Source: Daucus carota subsp. sativus
Lineage: Eukaryota > Streptophyta > Magnoliopsida > Apiales > Apiaceae
Assembly (NCBI RefSeq): GCF_001625215.2
Contig: NC_030381.2
Span: 54,051,214-54,115,213 of the forward strand
Length of the DNA stretch: 64,000 nt
Direction of reading: 5' to 3'
The notes under the pieces were generated by a model. It made no database searches and was not told the DNA's origin. It worked only from the letters and a program-made list of their open reading frames with translations. Both the position numbers and the translations under genes were made by a program. Positions 58,961 to 64,000 of the stretch are shown here, one piece after another (position 1 is the first letter of the stretch; each line of letters opens with the position of its first letter).

Positions 58961-60413
58961 ATATGATCCTGTAAAGAAGCTTGTAGTAGTTAAAAGATTA
59001 GATTTCGATCCCTCCCCCTATCTGAAAATTACATTGTGAAACTGATGCTAATTTTTTTATATATGTATAGATGAAGATGTTTAGGTATTTATAGACAGAT
59101 GATGTGCATATGATCTTGTAAAGAAATTTGCTTGATTGGATTTTGGTCACATCTGATTATTTTGTTTAGTGTGAGATTGATGCTAATTTGTTCTGAATTT
59201 TGATAAAGGTGATCTAATTGAAGCTTGATCTTGTTTTAGATATGTATATGAAATTTTAAAGAATGGTGCTGATTGAAAGTTTTTTACCTTGTTACGTTTG
59301 TGTCAAGTAGAAGGGACTTCCTCTGTTGGGTTTAGATTAAGACTGAGTTGAGTTCCAGAAGTAATTAAACGGGTGGATGAAGATCAAAATAAAACCTGGA
59401 ATTGGGCGTTTGAAACTGAGAGATTTAAAGAGGGACAGACGGATAATGGAAAAGATAGAATTGAGAGGGAAAATTTTAGGTCATAATTGTAAGTTAACCA
59501 TGTTGCTAGATCGGTGAAGCTTAATTAAAATCTTCCAAAAGTAACCTTTTCTAAAAGTATCACCTCTTATGAGGAATCTATAATATCATGGATAGTAGCC
59601 CTGTTCTAGTTTTCCGCAGCTACTAAAAAATCCATATGGACCCACAAATTATACTCTCGTTTTTATAATTTTTTTCTTCTAATGCATCACCAACTTTCTT
59701 CAGTTACAGTGTACATAACTTCTGCATTGTTCTGATTTCAAAAAAAAAAAAAAAAAAAAACTTCTGCATTGTTCTGGTTCTGTCATTGCCATTACCAAAC
59801 CTACCCCGTATACTGCTACTTCCTCTTATGTCATTTGTTCAGACTTAAGTTCAGAGTGTACTTGGGTCTCGGTTGAAATATATAATGATAACACCCGATT
59901 TGCATGACTGTCAGAGGTCACAAGTATCACTGAGCTGTCATTTTGGTTATTTAAAATTATGTTATGGTTTAATTGCAGGTATATGTGAAAGCTAAGGAAT
60001 GCTCGGAACAAGTTTCAATGGAGGAATTTGCAATTGTACTTGCTAAGCACTTCACATCTTTTTATCAGCAGGTAAATTTACTGTAAATATATTTAGAAAA
60101 ATTCTTTGAATTGCTTTCACTGAAGTCGCTTCTTCACATTTATCTCTCGTTATATTATATATCTGTTTTCTTATAAGAAAATATTTTGTTAATTTCTTTT
60201 GGGCAGATTTCTTGACATCATTTTGAATAATCTTTGGCTCCAGATTGTGTGTTGTTTACTTGCTCTTATTTAAGACTACTATTCAAATTTCTTTACACTG
60301 CAACCCTAGCCTCTCGATTTCTACTTTCTTTCTCTAGTTTTTATTTATCAATCTTTTGTTCGCAAGTTTGTGGTCCTGTTTACTCTGGAATGAAAGCTCC
60401 ACATGGGTTGTGT

Positions 60414-60452
<39 letters not shown>

Positions 60453-61859
60453 AATAACTTCAATATTAGTCTAAGGGATGCTAGAGAACTTTAGTAGGTT
60501 TTGCTTGTATAATCTCTTACGGTTTTCTACAACAGTACAGCTTCTAAAGATACGGTGTTGCTGTTCATTTTGTACAGGTAACAACTGCCATTGTTAAGAT
60601 TGTGGAAAAGCCATGGGAGCGATGCTACATAAATGGGCAACCACACAAACATGGTTAGTTTTTTCTATCTACTAAAGCCATTAATACATAGTAGTTAGTT
60701 CAGATGCTTTAAAGTGCCCGCCAATTTTGCAATATTTATGCTGCTGGTGACAATTGTTTGTGTTGAAGGCTTTAAACTTGGATCTGAAAAGCATACTACA
60801 GAAGTTGTCTTGACAAAAAGTGGTGCTCTGCGGGTGACTTCAGGTATTGAAGGCTTGTCGTTGCTGAAGACAACACAGGTTAGCTATATTATGCTCAAGT
60901 ATTTAAATGCACCGGTTATGCTTGTTTCCCTTAATTGCTTAGTCTTTAAGATATTAGATGTTGACTTTAATGAGTTTCTTGATAACAGTCGGGCTTTGAA
61001 GGATTCGTTAGGGACAAAAACACCATTTTACCTGAAACGCGTGAGAGAATGCTTGCAACAGAGGTCTCTGCTTCATGGAGGTTATTTTTGCACATTTACC
61101 GACAAATGATTACATATTACCAGAAGTTATTCTTGTGCTGTTCTATAAAAGAGTAACATTATTATCTGTACTTATAATCTACTTCTTTCCACAAAAGATT
61201 AAGAAGTTGCGGTCTTATCATGAATTCTACTATTACTTGTAATGCAGGTACCCATTTGAATCTCTCGCAAGCATTCCTGTCAAACGGCTTTACTTCACTA
61301 AGATGTACCTAGATGTGAAGAATGTTTTAGCTGAAACATTTTTTGGTCCTCCGAACAAGGGAGTCTACAGTCCATCCGTTCAAGCCACGCTCTATCAGAT
61401 GGGAAAGGCTGTTCTTGGCAGGCAATCTCTCTCCCCCACATCTATGCAATCTATCTAATTAATCTGCTATGGCAAAACATTGACTTGGTTCATTATCATT
61501 ATGTCAGGTTTCCGGATGTATCATTCATCCAGTTAAAGATGCCGAATATACATTTTCTACCAGTCAACTTATCAAGCAAAGACAATCCAGTAATTGTTAA
61601 GGTACCAGATTCTTACTCTTGAGATATGAAAACCAAACTGATACTAGTTCAGATAAAGCGATTTAGGAATGTATACTAAATTAAGAAAAAGTTGAATATC
61701 AAATGTTATGTCCATGGAGTCATCATGGTTAACCCTTTCACTCATGAGCTTCATTTTCTAATGCTTTTGTTGCAGTTTGAGGATGATGTGTATTTACCAA
61801 CAGATGAACCACACGGTACCATCGAAGCAAGCTTGAGCCGAACAATGTCGAAGCTGTAG
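58515..61859 (+). CDS. Urate oxidase (uricase), peroxisomal
   Basis: Oxidises urate to 5-hydroxyisourate in peroxisomes during purine breakdown and ureide formation. Exons: 58515-58721, 59979-60071, 60578-60653, 60769-60878, 60989-61080, 61248-61421, 61508-61601, 61776-61859. They encode 309 residues, the standard plant length. Catalytic residues are present: K16 (HGKSRVRV), T63 (VATDT) and H266 (PNIHF). The signature blocks LPETRERMLATEVSASWR and GVYSPSVQATLYQMG are also there. The protein ends SKL, a canonical peroxisomal targeting signal. Intron 6 begins with GC (CAG|GCAATC), not GT; only this border gives the family sequence GRFPDV in phase. Intron 1 carries a long GA array and intron 3 a GT/GA microsatellite region nearby. 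All residues needed for activity seem intact. Confidence 0.96.
58756..58975. repeat. GA-rich microsatellite with repeated CATATGATCCTGTAA, uricase intron 1
   Basis: (GA)n and GGGAGA blocks are separated by three copies of GAGCATATGATCCTGTAA near 58810, 58914 and 58958. A diverged fourth (CATATGATCTTGTAA) lies near 59107. This is expansion of a compound unit, not a gene. Confidence 0.8.
60415..60452. repeat. (GT)n(GA)n microsatellite, uricase intron 2
   Basis: About eight GT units run directly into about thirteen GA units. Intronic. Confidence 0.9.
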
Positions 61860-62325
61860 AAATGTTTCTACAGGCATGAAATTTATACCAGTGCCATCAG
61901 TGTTATGTTTGCTGTAATCCCATATGATAAAACTTTTGTTTTTCTTTTTTCACTGTGAATCTTAATAAATGTGTCAGAAGCAAAAGTTGATGTTAAGTTT
62001 ATGTTGGTGTCTACCAAATTGTGATTAATATTTCTTCTCTTTTGATTGGTCATGATTTTTGATAATATAGATGCTATAAGATGATATATTTGGTTCAATT
62101 AGAACCTATTTTGATTCAAAATTATATAGCCAACATATTCAAGAAATATTATACATCTACGCACTGGAGTGTAGTGATTACATGGTTTTCTGCAACTGAT
62201 ATTTGATAACAAAAAAAAATTAATTAATAATATATAAGAAATTATTATGAAACCTTTTTTTGAATAAAATTAAATAGGTTCCTAATACCTTTTTATTTAT
62301 ACTAATGCACATTTTAAAATATATG
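61860..62325. other. Uricase 3' flank and spacer
   Basis: 61860 to about 62050 is probably the 3' untranslated region of the uricase gene. The rest is an AT-rich spacer before the tRNA gene, with nothing else recognised. Confidence 0.5.
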
Positions 62326-62406
62326 GTCGATATGTCCGAGTGGTTAAGGAGACAGACTTGAAATCTGTTGGGTTCGCCCGCGCAGGTTCGAACCCTGCTG
62401 TCGACG
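62326..62406 (+). tRNA. tRNA-Ser (anticodon UGA)
   Basis: Cloverleaf by eye: the acceptor stem GTCGATA pairs with TGTCGAC (one G-U). The D arm is GAGTGGTTAAGGAG. The anticodon stem ACAGA/TCTGT encloses loop CTTGAAA, with TGA at 62359-62361. A long variable arm (GGGTTCGCCC) marks class II serine tRNA. The T arm is GCAGGTTCGAACCCTGC. There is no intron. A TTTT terminator follows at 62408-62411. It reads UCA codons, with wobble to other UCN. Confidence 0.95.
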
Positions 62407-62715
62407 ATTTTGTGTTTAAAATCTCTTTTGGGTCTCAACTAAAGCAGTTGTACTTATTCAAATAAAGTTTAAAATGTAATTACTACTCGCAGACTCCCAG
62501 TCCATCCGTCCAATTTCATAAGGATTTTTCCCCTGCATATGCAATGCGGAGGTGCAAGTAATGCTACGTGTCTCTGTTATTATTATTTTTAGCTGATTCC
62601 ACTATCATCTGTCATCCGTATATATGTATTGTGATGTTGTTTTTTTCTTACTCTGCTATGTTTTTTCAGCTCTAAATGACTGAGTTTTAACTCAACGACT
62701 ACCTTTTACTACTTT
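62407..62715. other. Spacer downstream of the tRNA
   Basis: No feature seen beyond the tRNA terminator. Mixed composition turning AT-rich. Confidence 0.4.
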
Positions 62716-63620
62716 TTATTATACACATGGATTAAATCTAAAATGTTTTTTTTCACTTTTGTTGTCCAATATAGTAATTATATCAATATTATTAATTCTA
62801 TAATCTGACTTTTTTTTCCAAAAATTTCATATATCCATTTTATTATTCATATTTTAACTTTACCAACATAAATACATGAATAATTTCTGTAATATTCCAA
62901 TCTATATAATGATATTTACTATTTTAATTAAGATATTGGATATTTTAAAATTTAAAATTTTTATACGCCGATTATTTACCAAAATATATTTTATTTTTAT
63001 TATATACCATAAATTTCGACAAGTTTAAGAATTTTACAATACAGAATATAATAAACATATAATAAATCTACTATTATATGTTGTACCGAACTAGTTATTA
63101 TATAATAAACTAGTTCTGTACAATATATAATAAATATATTATATATATTTGAATACATATATTTCTATTTATTTTTTATTAATGTATTGTATTTTTTCAA
63201 TTAGCTAATATATTTATTATATGACGTAGGAAACTAGTTATTCATATTTCAAAAAAAATAATTAAATATCTGTTTTATTATTCATGTGTCAACCTTAACG
63301 ACAAATTTACTATAAATAAAATATGTTTATACTATTAAAATAAAAAATACTAATATAATTCGCTATAAAATTATCAAACTTGTCAAAATTTATGACATAT
63401 TATAAAAATAAAATATATTTTAGTAAATAGTTGGCGTATAAAAATTTAAGATATCCAATATCTTAATTAAAATAATAAATATCATTACATAGATTAGAAT
63501 ATTACAAAATAATTCATGTATTATAAATATGTTGCTAAAAAAATATGAATGATAAAATGGATATCTGAAAGTTTTGGGAAAAAATGTTAGATTATAAATA
63601 CCCATGTGTATAATAAATAG
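62716..63620. mobile_element. AT-rich foldback element with long inverted arms
   Basis: The left arm, 62716 to about 63060, and the right arm, about 63330-63620, are diverged inverse copies. They share TTATTATACACATGG, ATATCCATTTTAT.ATTCAT, TTTAATTAAGATATTGGATA, TTTTTATACGCC and AAAATATATTTTATTTTTAT. The centre holds a near-perfect palindrome at 63087-63129 (TTGTACCGAACTAGTTATTA and its inverse). No coding capacity is seen. A large non-autonomous foldback or MITE is likely; the superfamily is unknown. Confidence 0.65.
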
Positions 63621-64000
63621 CAGTATTTAGAGTTGAAAAAACATAATAGAGAGTATATAGTTAAAGAAAAACAACAACAGAATACACACATACAGTGTGG
63701 AATACACGTAGCTAAAGAAAACTGAAGAAAAATAACAATAGAGTGTACATGTACAGGTGACAGTGGAATCCACGTCATTCTGTACATAATTCTGTATCCC
63801 TCTCTGTAAACATAGCATTACTCTATAACAAATCCCACAGCCACCTTCACAAATTTCACTCCCTTACTTCACACTCTCTCCCGAAACAAAAATCTCGCTC
63901 TCACTCCCTCTCTTTCCGTCTCACTCCCTCTCTCAAAAATGAGTACTAGAATTACATCAACCCTAGACACTCATAGGTGGCACCATGCTAGGTCTCATAG
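63621..64000. other. Unresolved right edge
   Basis: CT-rich stretch at 63865-63936 (CTCACTCCCTCTCTTTCCGT), followed by ATG at 63939 opening a frame MSTRITSTLDTHRWHHARS that runs to the window edge. This could be the start of a gene cut by the window, or part of a repeat. I cannot decide. Confidence 0.25.

Noticed and set aside
58730-58962. Open frames in the GA array
   Set aside because: Pure repeat translation within uricase intron 1.
1-64000. CRISPR arrays, bacterial operons, riboswitches
   Set aside because: Intron-rich plant nuclear DNA; no regularly spaced identical short repeats or bacterial gene arrangement seen.
63939-64000. Start of a polyprotein or gene at the right edge
   Set aside because: Only about 20 codons are visible, so no identity can be supported.

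Overview
This window is nuclear DNA of a flowering plant, most likely a eudicot. Genes are split by many short AT-rich introns, the spacers are very AT-rich, and every recognisable protein has a land-plant form (RECQL2, chloroplast MraW-like, FAR1-related, group C bZIP, ABC1 kinase/beta-lactamase fusion, RlmH, uricase ending in SKL). Plant SINE, MITE, Helitron and Mutator-like sequences are also present. I cannot name the species. All exon models were built by hand from open frames, GT/GC-AG borders, phase continuity and remembered family sequences.

Layout: 138-8346 (+) RECQL2-type DNA helicase, 20 exons. 8347-12726 AT-rich spacer with small tandem repeats and a few exon-like remnants. 12727-16603 (-) plastid 16S rRNA m4C methyltransferase (CMAL/RsmH). 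17615-21533 (-) FAR1-RELATED SEQUENCE protein, broken in this sequence by one extra base in a homopolymer. 23908-26099 (+) group C bZIP factor with an exact 93-bp in-frame duplication. 26100-30443 spacer with a Stowaway-like MITE, a Helitron terminus and a CT-rich repeat leader. 30444-38864 (+) ABC1 kinase fused to a class C beta-lactamase-like domain. 39750-42198 (-) RlmH-type rRNA methyltransferase. 42199-49268 mobile-element cluster: a SINE with a 14-bp target duplication, LTR-like scraps, a 269-bp tandem unit, and inside one unit a 3.3-kb Mutator-like element with terminal inverted repeats, 9-bp target duplication and an open transposase. 49269-55779 (+) secretory coiled-coil membrane protein, 14 exons, with several MITEs in its introns. 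57283-57588 (+) small two-helix membrane protein. 58515-61859 (+) peroxisomal uricase. 62326-62406 (+) tRNA-Ser(UGA). 62716-63620 AT-rich foldback.

The genes do not form one pathway. Two unrelated rRNA methyltransferases of bacterial origin (RsmH and RlmH types) lie about 23 kb apart. The rest are housekeeping, regulatory and purine-breakdown genes. The points most worth following are the possibly autonomous Mutator-like element, the FRS frameshift, the fresh bZIP exon duplication, two GC-AG introns, and a few GC-richer or exon-like orphan segments in the spacers. I found no clearly novel multi-gene system.
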